Source: Planctomycetota bacterium (lineage in GTDB: Bacteria > Planctomycetota > Phycisphaerae > Phycisphaerales > UBA1924). Taken from it: 64,000 nt of DNA. This document shows, in pieces, positions 35,246 through 45,104 of this stretch (position 1 is the first letter of the stretch; the number at the start of each line of letters is the position of its first letter). The stretch covers positions 62,001-126,000 of the forward strand of contig JACTNA010000029.1 in NCBI GenBank assembly GCA_014584315.1, written 5' to 3'. The position numbers and the translations under genes are program-made. Under the pieces are notes generated by a model that searched no databases, was not told the DNA's origin, and saw nothing but the letters and a program-made list of their open reading frames with translations.

Positions 35246-35470
35246 CAGTATGGACCGTCGGTCTGTGGATGAACGCGGGTCTGTGCCGCAACCCATTGTC
35301 AGTCAGCGGTTTGGAGCAACCCAGGGCCCTTAGGATACGGACACTTGCCTGTCGGTTGGTGACAACGAGAGGCGGCCGCTCGAACAGACGAAGATCAGCG
35401 GTGCTGGCCGGTTCGGGCGAATCAGCGTCGGTCCGGCGCGGTCCGTGCGCCCATGCACACGTTGTTCACA
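35134..35470. other. Cluster of DnaA-box-like sites in a low-GC gap (possible origin element)
   Basis: A perfect TTATCCACA lies at 35134-35142 (inside the mutM tail), TGTGGATGA (one change from the reverse box) at 35264-35272, and TTGTTCACA (one change) at 35462-35470. The gap after mutM (35246-35570) holds no gene, has visibly lower GC than the flanks and includes closely spaced GATC sites (35229-35240). Strand composition is already G-rich on both sides, which weakens the case for the exact position. Confidence 0.3.
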
Positions 35471-35570
35471 GCCCCGCCGTCAACCGGGCACCCCGGACAT
35501 GGCCCTACCGTTCCCGGCATTTTCGGCTTCGCTGTTTGAGCGGGCGTGGCCTTTGGGCACAATGGCTCTC

Positions 35571-36947
35571 ATGCGGCGACGGAGCGCTCCGTGGTTCCTG
35601 GCCGGCTGTGCCTCGTTGGGCTTCGCGGGGGCAGTGGCGGCTCAGTGGCTGCCCGGCGAGCGGGTGGCGGCGCAGGATGCCGCAGCGGGTGATGCCTTCG
35701 GCTTCAGCGTGGCGACTCGGGGCGGGGCACTGGTCGTCGGTTCGCCCACGAACGACGCTGCCGGCAACGACTGCGGCGCCACCCTGGTGTTTGAGCGGAC
35801 CGGCGACGGCTGGGTGCAACGTGCAACGCTGACGGCATCGGATGCCAAGCCGGGCGATTGGCTCGGGCACGCGGTCGCCGTTGACGGTGGCGTCGTGGTC
35901 GCGGGTGCGCCGCTGGCGGACCCGGCCGGCTCGGAGAGCGGCGCGGCGTACCTCTTCGCGCAGGTCGCGGGCGAGTGGGCGCAAGTGGCGCGGCTGGTGG
36001 CGTCGGACGCCGCAGCGGGGGCGCGGTTCGGGTACGCGGTCGCGGCGAAAGACGGCGTCGTCGTGATAGGTGCGTATCAGGCCGACGGCGGGCGGGGCGC
36101 GGCGTACGTCTTCGAGGAGGTCGGGGGCGTATGGGAGCAGACAGCGCGGCTCGCCTCGCCGAGCGCGAGCGTCGGGAGTTTCTTCGCGCAGTCGCTCGCG
36201 GCCGGGGATGGCGTGATCGCGGTCGGTTCGATGGGCGACGATTCGGCGGGCGTCGACGCCGGTGCGGTGCACGTGTACGTGCGCGGCGGCGACGGTGGGT
36301 GGGAGTTCGGGGCGACGATCACCGCCGCGGACGCGACGGCGGGCGCACTGTTCGGCGCGAGCGTGGCGCTGCACGACGGGGTGATGGCCGTGGGCGCGAT
36401 GGCGGGCGACTCGGGCCCGTTCACCGGCGCGGCGTACGTCTTCCGCGAGAACGGCGCGGGATGGACGCAGGAGGCGCGGCTCGCGCCGCCCGTCCCCTCG
36501 CCGCACCTCTACTTCGGACGGGCGGTAGCGGTGCACGGCTCGACGGCCGCCGTCGGCTCGTACCGCGACGACACGGGCGCGACCGACGCCGGCGCGGTGC
36601 TGGTCTATGAGGAAGCCGGCGGCGCGTGGACGCACGCGGCGACGCTGATGGCGAAGAGCCCCGACCAGGGCGACTGGCTGGGGCACGCGGTGTCGATGGA
36701 CGACGGCGTGATCGCCGCGGGTGCGCACGGCGACGACGACAACGGCGCATTCAGCGGCGCTGCGTGGGTGTTCGAGCGGTGCCGGGCGGACTTCAATCAC
36801 GATGGCGAGGTCAACACGCTGGACGTCCTGGCGTTTCTGAACGCGTACGCCTCCGGCGATCCGAAGGCGGACGTCAACGGGGACGGGGTCATCAACACGC
36901 TGGACGTGCTCGCGTTCCTGAACGCGTACGCCGCGGGGTGCGAGTAG
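35571..36947 (+). CDS. Secreted FG-GAP-like repeat protein with GC-type dockerin
   Basis: Predicted 458-residue exported protein. A signal peptide (MRRRSAPWFLAGCASLGFAGAVAAQ) is followed by about seven repeats of ~50 residues with the core FGxxVAxxxGVVVVGAxxD and GAAYVFE, a FG-GAP-like beta-propeller related to the gliding-motility and integrin-like propellers. The C-terminal ~55 residues form the duplicated GC-type dockerin (ADFNHDGEVNTLDVLAFLNA, then a second copy), ending in GCE instead of GCP. ATG 35571 starts the signal; ATG 35562 is three codons upstream. TTGAGC at 35536 and CACAAT at 35558 could be a promoter. Role: probably a surface-displayed binding protein; ligand unknown. Confidence 0.82.
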   Translation: MRRRSAPWFLAGCASLGFAGAVAAQWLPGERVAAQDAAAGDAFGFSVATRGGALVVGSPTNDAAGNDCGATLVFERTGDGWVQRATLTASDAKPGDWLGHAVAVDGGVVVAGAPLADPAGSESGAAYLFAQVAGEWAQVARLVASDAAAGARFGYAVAAKDGVVVIGAYQADGGRGAAYVFEEVGGVWEQTARLASPSASVGSFFAQSLAAGDGVIAVGSMGDDSAGVDAGAVHVYVRGGDGGWEFGATITAADATAGALFGASVALHDGVMAVGAMAGDSGPFTGAAYVFRENGAGWTQEARLAPPVPSPHLYFGRAVAVHGSTAAVGSYRDDTGATDAGAVLVYEEAGGAWTHAATLMAKSPDQGDWLGHAVSMDDGVIAAGAHGDDDNGAFSGAAWVFERCRADFNHDGEVNTLDVLAFLNAYASGDPKADVNGDGVINTLDVLAFLNAYAAGCE

Positions 36948-37230
36948 GGAAAGCGAAGAACGAGAAGCGAGGGACGAGAGAACAGAACTCGGAGAAACAG
37001 GGGGGGCCGGGGTCTTTCGGGCTTCGGTCAGGCTCAGAACAGCCCCGAGCCCCCGGAGCGGGTTTTCGCCGCGCAGGCACGAAGTCCACGGCGTTCGGAC
37101 ACGCACGCGGCTCTTCTGTGCGCTCGCGGTGTTCGCCGCGGCCCCGAGGCGCGGTCTCGGGCGCGGAACAGCTCCTCGCACGGCGCCCGTCCCATCCATT
37201 TGGGGGGTCCGGGGAGCCGAGAGCGTCGGG

Positions 37231-37236
37231 TACTGT
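37231..37236 (+). promoter_or_regulatory. -10-like TACTGT just before a dockerin gene
   Basis: TACTGT ends 6 nt before ATG 37243, with no ribosome-binding site nearby. A leaderless transcript is predicted. Confidence 0.42.
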
Positions 37237-37242
37237 CGCGGC

Positions 37243-39834
37243 ATGAGAACATCAACCACATTGTTTCGGTCGTGCCGTCGCATCGCGGCGTTTCTCGCGT
37301 GTGGCTTGTGCGCGGTCGTCGCGTCGGGGCAGTGCGGGCCCGGCTGGGTTGAGACGCCCGGCTTCAGCCTTCACGGCGTGGACGGGATCGTGCTCGCCTC
37401 GGTCGCGTGGGACCCGGACGGGGCGGGGCCGGAGCCGGAGTGGATCGTGATCGCGGGAATGTTCTCGGCGGTGGCGGACACGGCGGCCTCGAATATCGCG
37501 GCGTGGGACGGGCAGGCGTGGTACGACCTCGGCGGCGGCCTGACGGACGGGCAGCTGTTCACGCGCGTCGCGGCGCTCGCGGTGCACGACGGCGCGCTGG
37601 TCGCCGGCGGCAACTTCGGGCGCGCCGGGGGCGTCGATGTGCGCAACGTCGCGGCGTGGGACGGCGCTTCGTGGAGCGCGCTCGGATCGGGCGTTCACGG
37701 CGGGTTCCCCGAGCCGGAGGCGCTCGCCCTCGAGTCGCACGCCGGGCTGCTCTACGTCGGCGGCGCGTTCACGATGGCGGGGGATGCGCCGGCGAACTTC
37801 ATCGCGGCCTGGGACGGGTCCGAGTGGTCCGCGCTGGGGAGCGGGACGAACACGCAGGTGATGGCCCTGCGGTCCAGCGGCGGCAACCTGATCGTGGGCG
37901 GGTTCTTCTCGAGCGCGGGAGGCGAGGCGCAGACGAACGGGATCGCGCGGTGGGACGGCGCGGCGTGGTCGTCCGTGGGCGGGGGAACGAACGGCGCGGT
38001 CCTCGCGCTCGCGGAGCACCAAGGCGACCTGCACGTCGGCGGGGCCTTCTCGGCCGTCGGCGGCGTGCCCGCGGCCCGCGTGGCACGCTGGGACGGGAAC
38101 GCTTGGAGCGCGCTCGGGTCCGGCGTCAGCGGCCCGGTGACCACGCTCGCGTCGTACGGCGGCTCGCTCTACGTCGGCGGCGCGTTCGCGCAGGCGGGAG
38201 GCTCGCCCGCGCTCAACATCGCGCGGTGGGACGGCGCGGCGTGGAGCCCGATCGGATCGGGCGCGGACGCCGACGTGCGGACGATCACGCCGCACGCCGG
38301 GACGCTCTTCGTCGGCGGCAGTTTCCGCGGGCTGGACGGGATTCCGGCGTCGGCCGCGGCGGCGTGGGACGGCGCGGCGTGGCATGTCTTCGGCGGCGGG
38401 GTCGAGGTCTTCGCTCGCGGGCTGGCGATCTACGAAGGCGCGCTCGTGGTCGGCGGCTCGGGGGCGGGAACGCGCGACGAGCGCTCGCTCGGGCGCATCG
38501 CCATGTGGGACGGAGTGGAGTGGTCGGTCGTCGGCGGCTGGTTCGACGAGTTCGTCCAGGCCGTCGGCACGCACGGGGGCGACCTGTACGCCGCGGGGTG
38601 GTTTACGGCGGCGGACGGCGTCGCCGCGCACGGCGTGGCACGGTGGGACGGGGAGCAATGGGGCGGGCTCGGCTCGGGGCTGGCGGGCGGATACGTCACA
38701 TCGGGGCTTGCAACGATCTCGCACAACGGGGAGTTGGTGGTCGGCGGCGACTTCGACTCGGCGGGCGGCGTTCCCGCGGCCAACATCGCGGCGTGGGACG
38801 GGAGCGCGTGGAGGAGCCTCGGCGCGGGCGTGAACGGGGGCTTGGACACCGTCGATGCGCTCATGGAACACGAGGGCGACCTCATCGTCGCCGGGAGCTT
38901 CTCGACGGCGGGCGAGGTTGCGGCGTCGAACGTGGCGCGGTGGGACGGAGCGGCGTGGTCCGCCCTCGGCGACGGCGTGTCGGGCGGGCTGGTGCCCGAG
39001 GCGGTGACCATGACGGCGTTCCAAGGGGACATCATCGTCGGCGGTCGGTTCGAGCAGGCGGGCGGCGCGCCGGCCCTGAACGTCGCCCGCTGGGACGGGA
39101 ACCAGTGGCACGCGATGGGAGACGGACTGCCCCACAGCGTGATCGCGCTGGCGGTGTACGAGGGGCGTCTGATCGCGGGCGGCGCGTTTGTCTTCAACGA
39201 CTCGAGCGAGTTTCGCAGGCTCGCCGTCTGGAACGGCGCGTCGTGGGAGCCGATGGGGGGGGGTGTCAACAGTTCGGTGTTCGCGTTCGCGCCGATGGGT
39301 CCCGAGTTGATCGTGGGCGGCGCGTTCACGACCGCGGGGGATTCCGCCGCGCCGACGCTGGCCCGGTGGTCGGCGTCCGGCTCGGCGTGGGTCGCCAGCC
39401 AGCCCGAGGACGCCGCGGCGTGCCTCGGCGAGCAGGCCGCGTTTGCCGTCGCGGTGGCCGCCGGGTATGCGCCGGACTCGTTCAGGTGGCGCAAGGACGG
39501 CGCGGACCTCGCGGACGGGCCGACGGGAACCGGATCGGTCGTGTCGGGCGCAACCACGGACACGGTGACGATCTCGGGCGTCGGGCCGGCGGACGCAGGT
39601 GAGTACGACTGCGTCGTCGGGCACGCGTGCGGCGACGCGACGAGCGAGACGGCCACGCTCGCCGTGTGCGGCGCGGACTTCAACTGCGACGGTTCGGTGA
39701 ACACACTGGACGTCCTGGCGTTCCTGAACGCGTACGCCTCCGGCGATCCGAAGGCGGACGTCAACGGGGACGGGGTCATCAACACGCTGGACGTGCTCGC
39801 GTTCCTGAACGCGTTCACGTTGGGATGTCCCTAG
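37243..39834 (+). CDS. Secreted WDG-repeat propeller protein with Ig-like domain and GC-type dockerin
   Basis: An 863-residue exported protein. A signal peptide (ending VVASGQ) leads into about fifteen repeats of ~45 residues with the core ARWDGAAWSxLGSGxxG ... LxVGGxFxxAGG, likely beta-propeller blades related to the Kelch/LVIVD type. Residues ~710-805 look like an immunoglobulin-type domain (FRWRKDGADLADG, DAGEYDCVVGHACG). The last ~55 residues are a GC-type dockerin ending LGCP. The same blade type makes up the later gene at 52793. The DNA encoding the dockerin is nearly identical to that in the preceding gene, which suggests copying. Binding target and attachment site are unknown. Confidence 0.82.
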   Translation: MRTSTTLFRSCRRIAAFLACGLCAVVASGQCGPGWVETPGFSLHGVDGIVLASVAWDPDGAGPEPEWIVIAGMFSAVADTAASNIAAWDGQAWYDLGGGLTDGQLFTRVAALAVHDGALVAGGNFGRAGGVDVRNVAAWDGASWSALGSGVHGGFPEPEALALESHAGLLYVGGAFTMAGDAPANFIAAWDGSEWSALGSGTNTQVMALRSSGGNLIVGGFFSSAGGEAQTNGIARWDGAAWSSVGGGTNGAVLALAEHQGDLHVGGAFSAVGGVPAARVARWDGNAWSALGSGVSGPVTTLASYGGSLYVGGAFAQAGGSPALNIARWDGAAWSPIGSGADADVRTITPHAGTLFVGGSFRGLDGIPASAAAAWDGAAWHVFGGGVEVFARGLAIYEGALVVGGSGAGTRDERSLGRIAMWDGVEWSVVGGWFDEFVQAVGTHGGDLYAAGWFTAADGVAAHGVARWDGEQWGGLGSGLAGGYVTSGLATISHNGELVVGGDFDSAGGVPAANIAAWDGSAWRSLGAGVNGGLDTVDALMEHEGDLIVAGSFSTAGEVAASNVARWDGAAWSALGDGVSGGLVPEAVTMTAFQGDIIVGGRFEQAGGAPALNVARWDGNQWHAMGDGLPHSVIALAVYEGRLIAGGAFVFNDSSEFRRLAVWNGASWEPMGGGVNSSVFAFAPMGPELIVGGAFTTAGDSAAPTLARWSASGSAWVASQPEDAAACLGEQAAFAVAVAAGYAPDSFRWRKDGADLADGPTGTGSVVSGATTDTVTISGVGPADAGEYDCVVGHACGDATSETATLAVCGADFNCDGSVNTLDVLAFLNAYASGDPKADVNGDGVINTLDVLAFLNAFTLGCP

Positions 39835-39969
39835 GGCTGTGGACCGGGGGCGGGCGGGGTGTCGGGCCGGCTATGGGGCGTTGCCGGCGTGATTCCGGCG
39901 GGATGGGCCTTCCGTTGGGGCCTGCGTGTCCGGTAGCATGTCTGAGCCGGGGTCCGGCGGAGGTGCGAG

Positions 39970-42900
39970 ATGTCGGGGCGTGCAACGGCCGCGGTGGTGT
40001 CGTTCGGGGTGGTCGCGTCGGGATGGCTCGCGGTCGCTCGTGCGGAGGACGGCCTGATCGCGGACAGCGACGCGGTGCGTGCGCGCGAGATTGTGGTCGA
40101 CGCGGGCGTGTTCGAGCGGGCGGGTGCGGGGAGCGTCGTGCCGCTGGAGTTATTCGAGGGCGTCGCGGGCGGGCTGGTCGTTGAGCGGGTGGAGCGGCGC
40201 ACGAGCGGGGTGACGCTGATCGGGACGGCCGTCGGCTCGCTGAGCGGACCCTTCGCGGCGACGGTTGAGCGCGGGCAGGTGTGCGTCGGGGTGTGGACGG
40301 AGCGTGGCGCGTTCGGAGTGCAGCCGACGGGGCGCGTGGACGGAGCGGGCCGGGCGTTGTGTGTGGCGGTCGAGCACGTGCCCGGGGCGGTGGTGCGGTG
40401 CGCGGCACGTGCGTGGGAGAAGGGCGCCGGGCCCGGTGCGCGTGCTCCGGCGCGTGCGTCGCGCGGTGGCGAGGCCGCGCCGGAATCGGGCGTCGGTGAA
40501 GGGACAGCGTCCGGGCGCGCGTGCTGCTCGTGCGACGACGACATCTCGCGTGTGGACGTGCTGTTTGTCTATACGACGAAGGCGAAGGACGCGGCGGGGG
40601 GTGCGGCGGCGTTGCAGGCGCGCGTGCAGAACGTGATTGACACGACGAACCTGACGATTGCCAACAGCCTCATCGGCGGGACGCAGATGGCGCTCGTCGG
40701 CTTCTTGGAGGTCGGGTACGACGAAGTGGCGCCGGACTGGCTGGACCACCTGATCCGGGTGACGGAGACCGACGACGGGCACATGGACGAGGTTCACGGG
40801 TGGCGCGACGCCGCGGGCGCGGACTGCGTGATGCTGATCGTGGACGACACGCGGTTCCTGGGCGGGGCGGGGTGGTGGGGCATCTGGGACGACGGCGCGG
40901 CGTTCACGTGCCTGAACTGGCGGTCCGCGGGCGGGGGCGTCCTGACCGGGGCGCACGAGTTCGGGCACAACTTCGGGTGCGCGCACGACCACGAGAACGA
41001 CTGGTCCGCTCCGTTCTCGTACGCGTGGGGCCACTACTACACGCACGGCGGGACGAACTACGGCGACGTGATGTCGTACCCGGTGGACGTGTACGTGCCG
41101 GTCTTCTCGCACCCCGGCGTCGTCGGGCCGGGCGGGCAGCCGATGGGCGTGGCGATCGGGGAGGAGCGGGCGGCGTACAACGCATTCGTCGTCGAGCAGA
41201 CCCGCCACACGCTGGCGAACTACCGCAACAGCGGGCGCGTGCGCGACTGCAACGGGAACGGGATCGACGACGCGGCCGACATCGCCGGCGGGTCGAGCGA
41301 CGACGCGAACGGCAACGGCATCCCCGACGAGTGCGAGCGGAGGATTCACGTCGATGCGGGGTCGGCGCAGCAGGGGACGGGCGCAGCGTGGGGCGACGCG
41401 CTGCGCGACTTCGGCGAGGTGGCGGCTGCGGCGGGACTGCGGTGCTCGTACACGAGCGAAGTGTGGGTCGCGGACGGGACGTACCTGCCGGACAGCGGGA
41501 CAGGCGATCCCTGGAGGCGATTCGCGATGCGGTCGGGACTGGCGTACTTCGGCGGGTTCCAGGGGCAGTCGCACCCCGGCGGCGGGGAGTCGTCGATCGA
41601 CGAGCGCGTGACGGGCGCGTTCGAGTCCGTGCTGAGCGGGGACGTCGGCGTTCCGGGCGACGACGCCGACAACTCGTACGCGGTGGTGGACGCCTGGGAC
41701 GTGGATGCGCACGCGGTCCTCGACGGTTTCGTGGTCGAGGGCGGACGGTCGTTCGCCAGCGGGGGCGGGATGTACGCGATGCGCTCTTCGGCGGTCGTGC
41801 GCGACTGCGTCTTTCGCGACAACCGGGCGGAGGGGAGCGGTGGCGCGGTCATCGTGATCGAACCGGGCTCGATGCTGTTCGAACGGTGCAGGTTCGAGGG
41901 CAACGGGGCGGGCTTCGCCGGGGGCGCGGTCGCCCTGTACGACGGGGCGGGCGCGCTGTTCCACGAGTGCGGGTTCGAGGCGAACGGGGCCGAGTACGCG
42001 GGCGCAGTGGCCGCGTACGGGGGCGTCGAGGCGGCGTTCGTCGGGTGCGAGTTCCTGGAGAACACGGCGGCGTGGGGTGGCGGCGCGGTCGAGGCCTACG
42101 ACGGCGCGGCGGGGTCGTTCATGTCGTGCAGGTTCGAGGGCAACGCGGCCGTCGGGGGGTACGGCGGGGCGCTCACGGTCGGGTGGATGAGCACGGCGGT
42201 AATCGGCCTGTGCGAGTTCACAGGCAACGCGGCGGGGGTGGTGGGCGGCGCGATCTCGGTGGGAGACTCGACTCTGCGCACGGACGCGAGCGTATTCCGT
42301 CAGAACACGGCGCAGGACTACGGCGGTGCGATCGACGCGTGGAACAGCCAGGTCACACTGGTGAGCGGCGTGCTGCGCGGGAACACGGCCGGGATCGGAG
42401 GCGGGGCGTTCGCGGCGGGCGGGGGCACGAACGCGACGGTCGTGGGGTGCACGCTGCACGCGAACCACGCGGGCGACCGAGGGGGGGGCTTTGCCATGAG
42501 CGGCTCGCACCTCGGCCTGACCGGGTCGATCCTGTGGGCGAACACGGACCCGAACTCGACCGCCGAAGGACGGCAGTTGTTCCTCTACAGCGGCACTGCG
42601 TCGGTGAACCGCTCGTGCGTGCAGGGGTGGACGGGATCGTTCGGCGGTGTCGGGAACATCGGGTCGGATCCGAAGTTCGTGAACGCGGGGGCGGGCGTGC
42701 TGCTGCTGTCCGCGGGGTCTCCGTGCATCGACGCCGGCGACAACACGGCCGTGCCCGCGGATGCGCTGGACCTCGACGGGGACGGGAACACGGCGGAGGC
42801 CGTGCCGATTGACACCGCGGGCGACCCGCGGTTCCGCAACGACCTCGGATCGCCGGACACAGGTGTACCGGGGAACGGGCACGCGGCCGTGGTGGATATG

Positions 42901-43095
42901 GGCGCGTTCGAGTTTCAGGGCAACTCGTGCGAGGCGGACTTTAACAACGACGGCGTTGTGAACACGCTGGACTTCATCGCGTTCCTGAACGCCTTCACGA
43001 GCGGCGACGTAAAGGCGGACTTCAACGGGGACGGCGTTGTGAACACGCTGGATTTCATCGCGTTCCTGAACGCGTTCACGGCCGGGTGCCCGTAG
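39970..43095 (+). CDS. Secreted metzincin metalloprotease with beta-helix and GC-type dockerin
   Basis: A 1041-residue exported protein. After a signal peptide and ~190-residue pro-like region, a zinc protease domain carries HExxHxxGxxHD (H329, E330, H333, H339) in GAHEFGHNFGCAHDHEN, the metzincin (reprolysin-like) motif. A calcium-type loop (NGNGIDDAADI) follows, then a ~500-residue right-handed beta-helix of repeats such as FEGNGAGFAGGAVALYDGAG, a fold common in polysaccharide-binding or lyase-like proteins. A GC-type dockerin (NTLDFIAFLNAF copies, ending GCP) ends it. The ATG has a strong CGGAGGTG 6 nt upstream. It likely cleaves extracellular protein while bound to a surface or polymer; substrate unknown. 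Confidence 0.85.
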   Translation: MSGRATAAVVSFGVVASGWLAVARAEDGLIADSDAVRAREIVVDAGVFERAGAGSVVPLELFEGVAGGLVVERVERRTSGVTLIGTAVGSLSGPFAATVERGQVCVGVWTERGAFGVQPTGRVDGAGRALCVAVEHVPGAVVRCAARAWEKGAGPGARAPARASRGGEAAPESGVGEGTASGRACCSCDDDISRVDVLFVYTTKAKDAAGGAAALQARVQNVIDTTNLTIANSLIGGTQMALVGFLEVGYDEVAPDWLDHLIRVTETDDGHMDEVHGWRDAAGADCVMLIVDDTRFLGGAGWWGIWDDGAAFTCLNWRSAGGGVLTGAHEFGHNFGCAHDHENDWSAPFSYAWGHYYTHGGTNYGDVMSYPVDVYVPVFSHPGVVGPGGQPMGVAIGEERAAYNAFVVEQTRHTLANYRNSGRVRDCNGNGIDDAADIAGGSSDDANGNGIPDECERRIHVDAGSAQQGTGAAWGDALRDFGEVAAAAGLRCSYTSEVWVADGTYLPDSGTGDPWRRFAMRSGLAYFGGFQGQSHPGGGESSIDERVTGAFESVLSGDVGVPGDDADNSYAVVDAWDVDAHAVLDGFVVEGGRSFASGGGMYAMRSSAVVRDCVFRDNRAEGSGGAVIVIEPGSMLFERCRFEGNGAGFAGGAVALYDGAGALFHECGFEANGAEYAGAVAAYGGVEAAFVGCEFLENTAAWGGGAVEAYDGAAGSFMSCRFEGNAAVGGYGGALTVGWMSTAVIGLCEFTGNAAGVVGGAISVGDSTLRTDASVFRQNTAQDYGGAIDAWNSQVTLVSGVLRGNTAGIGGGAFAAGGGTNATVVGCTLHANHAGDRGGGFAMSGSHLGLTGSILWANTDPNSTAEGRQLFLYSGTASVNRSCVQGWTGSFGGVGNIGSDPKFVNAGAGVLLLSAGSPCIDAGDNTAVPADALDLDGDGNTAEAVPIDTAGDPRFRNDLGSPDTGVPGNGHAAVVDMGAFEFQGNSCEADFNNDGVVNTLDFIAFLNAFTSGDVKADFNGDGVVNTLDFIAFLNAFTAGCP

Positions 43096-43234
43096 GGAGA
43101 AAGCGAAGAGCGAAACACCGGATTCAGGCGGGAAGCGGTCGGGGGACGCGCGGGAGGTGCCCGGGGAATCGGAATGGCGCGGGGCGTGACGCTACGATCG
43201 TGCTCGGCTCCGCGTGGGGCGGGGCGAGAGGGCC

Positions 43235-44926
43235 GTGCGCGTGTCGATCGCGTGGATCATCGGCGGCGTGGGGCTGTTCCTGCTCGGGATGTCGCTGATG
43301 ACGGACGGGCTGAAGAGCCTGGCCGGGGACAGGCTGCGCGTGGTGCTGTCGAGCGTCACGGGCCGTCCCTTGCGGGCGTTCCTGTCCGGGGCGGGCCTGA
43401 CGGTGGCGGTGCAGTCGTCGAGCGCGACGTCGCTGGCGACCATCGGGATGGTGAGCGCGGGGCTGCTCTCGTTCCCACAGGCGGTCGGCGTGATCATCGG
43501 CGCGGCGGTGGGGACGACGAGCACGGGCTGGATCGTCTCGCTGCTGGGGCTGAAGTTCAGCATCGCGTCGGTGGCGATGCCGATGGTGGGGGTCGGCGTG
43601 CTGGTGAAGTTGTTCACGCGCGACCGGCGCGCGGCGGTCGGCATGGTGATCGCCGGGTTCGGGCTGATCTTCGTGGGGATCGACACGCTGAAGACCGCGA
43701 TGGAGTCGGCCTCGGCGCACATGAACCCCGGCTCGCTCCCGGGCGGGACGGCGTGGGGCGACGTCGCGCTGGTGGGGATCGGCGTGGCGATGACGGTGGT
43801 GATGCAATCGTCGAGCGCGGCCGTGGCGATGACGATGGCCGCGCTGCACTCAGGCTCCATCACGCTCGAACAAGGCGTTTCGCTCGTCGTCGGGGCGAAC
43901 GTCGGAACGACGGTCACGCCGATGCTGGCGGCGATCGGCGCGACGACGGCGGCCAAGCGCACGGCCGCGGCGCACGTCGTGTTCAACACCGCGAGCAGCG
44001 CGATCGGGCTGGCCGCGATCCCCCTGTTCCTCTGGATCGTCCGCTCGGTAACGCCCGACGCGGACCGTTCCGTGCTGAGCCTGGCGGCATTCCACACCGG
44101 GTTCACGCTGGTCGGCGCGCTGGTGTTCGTGCCGTTCGCGCGCGCGTACGCGGGGCTGATCGCGCGGCTGGTGCGCGAGCGGGACGGCGCGCTGACGCTG
44201 CACTTGGACGACACGGTGGCGTCGGTGCCGGCGGTCGCGGTGGACGCGGCGCGCCGGGCCGTGATGGAGGCGGGGGCGATCCTCGCCGAGGCGGTGCGCG
44301 AGACGGCGGCCGTCGGCGCGGCGTCGCCCGACACGCGGCGCGGCATCGAGGAGGTGGACGGCGCGCTGGACCGGGTGCGTTCGTTCCTGGGGCGCGTGCG
44401 GACGGACCCGAACGCGGCGGAGCATGTCGCGCACATCGGCGTGCTGCACGCGATCGACCACTTCGAGCGGCTCATCGAGGGCCTGGGCGAGCGCGAACTG
44501 GCGGTGCGCGTTCGTCGGAGCGGCGCGGAACTGGGCGATCCGGCGGCGCGCCTCGCGGAGTCGGCCGCGAGCGTGCGCGACGCGTTGCGCCGCGGGTCGG
44601 GCGCGGAGGCCGCGGGCGAGGCCGGCGAGGCGTCGTCGGCGATCGCGTCGTACCGGCGCGCGCAGCGCGTGCGCGTGCTGCAACGCACGGCCTCCGGCGA
44701 CGTGCCGCCGGACGACGCGCTGGACGTGCTCGAGGCGGCGCGCTGGCTCGACCGTCTGGCGTATCACCTCTGGCGGGGCACCGTGCACCTGCTCGCGCCG
44801 GCCCAGGCGGGGGGCGCGCCGGAGCGGCACAGAGTGTTCGCGGAGCCGGAGCGGCACACAGAGGACAGTGGGCCGTGGACAGTGGACAGTGGACACGAAA
44901 AAAGCACCCAAGAGCCGCAGGGGTGA
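43235..44926 (+). CDS. Na/Pi cotransporter family protein with PhoU-like C-terminus
   Basis: A 563-residue membrane protein. The N-terminal ~320 residues hold two inverted QSSSA repeats (AVQSSSATSLATIG and VVMQSSSAAVAMTM) with GAAVGTTSTG and GANVGTTVTP, the signature of NptA/PNaS phosphate:Na+ cotransporters. The C-terminal ~200 residues are helical and PhoU-like. GTG 43235 (or 43241) starts directly before the first helix, with GAGAGG upstream. The last ~20 residues (EDSGPWTVDSGHEKSTQEPQG) are encoded by an intergenic repeat of the GTGGACA family, so the original end of the gene appears to have been overrun. It is the only non-dockerin gene inside the 35.6-55.1 kb island. Confidence 0.88.
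   Translation: MRVSIAWIIGGVGLFLLGMSLMTDGLKSLAGDRLRVVLSSVTGRPLRAFLSGAGLTVAVQSSSATSLATIGMVSAGLLSFPQAVGVIIGAAVGTTSTGWIVSLLGLKFSIASVAMPMVGVGVLVKLFTRDRRAAVGMVIAGFGLIFVGIDTLKTAMESASAHMNPGSLPGGTAWGDVALVGIGVAMTVVMQSSSAAVAMTMAALHSGSITLEQGVSLVVGANVGTTVTPMLAAIGATTAAKRTAAAHVVFNTASSAIGLAAIPLFLWIVRSVTPDADRSVLSLAAFHTGFTLVGALVFVPFARAYAGLIARLVRERDGALTLHLDDTVASVPAVAVDAARRAVMEAGAILAEAVRETAAVGAASPDTRRGIEEVDGALDRVRSFLGRVRTDPNAAEHVAHIGVLHAIDHFERLIEGLGERELAVRVRRSGAELGDPAARLAESAASVRDALRRGSGAEAAGEAGEASSAIASYRRAQRVRVLQRTASGDVPPDDALDVLEAARWLDRLAYHLWRGTVHLLAPAQAGGAPERHRVFAEPERHTEDSGPWTVDSGHEKSTQEPQG
44862..44895 (+). repeat. Degenerate GTGGACA heptamer repeat (copy in coding 3' end)
   Basis: Four to five tandem CAGTGGA/GTGGACA units sit at the 3' end of the Na/Pi cotransporter gene, in frame. 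Related copies follow the stop codons of the genes ending at 52391 and 55129. Confidence 0.65.
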
Positions 44927-45104
44927 GGCGCAGACCAACAGGATAGGGGTTTGGTGGGGCACCGCTGCGAACTTCGCGGGAACCGAGGTGCGAGCGGGAT
45001 CGCATAGCCTGAGGGCGTCGGTCCGATGGCCGATGGTGGTGTCATTGTCGCCGGGGTCTCCGGCGGTTGGTCGTTGCGATTGAGTATCAGGAGGGGGCCG
45101 AGCG

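Noticed and set aside
35400..35570. tRNA-like sequence around GGTTCGGGCGAATC
   Set aside because: No acceptor, D or anticodon arms could be folded around it.
37129..37242. Upstream extension of the WDG-repeat gene
   Set aside because: It adds 38 residues before a clear signal peptide that begins at ATG 37243.
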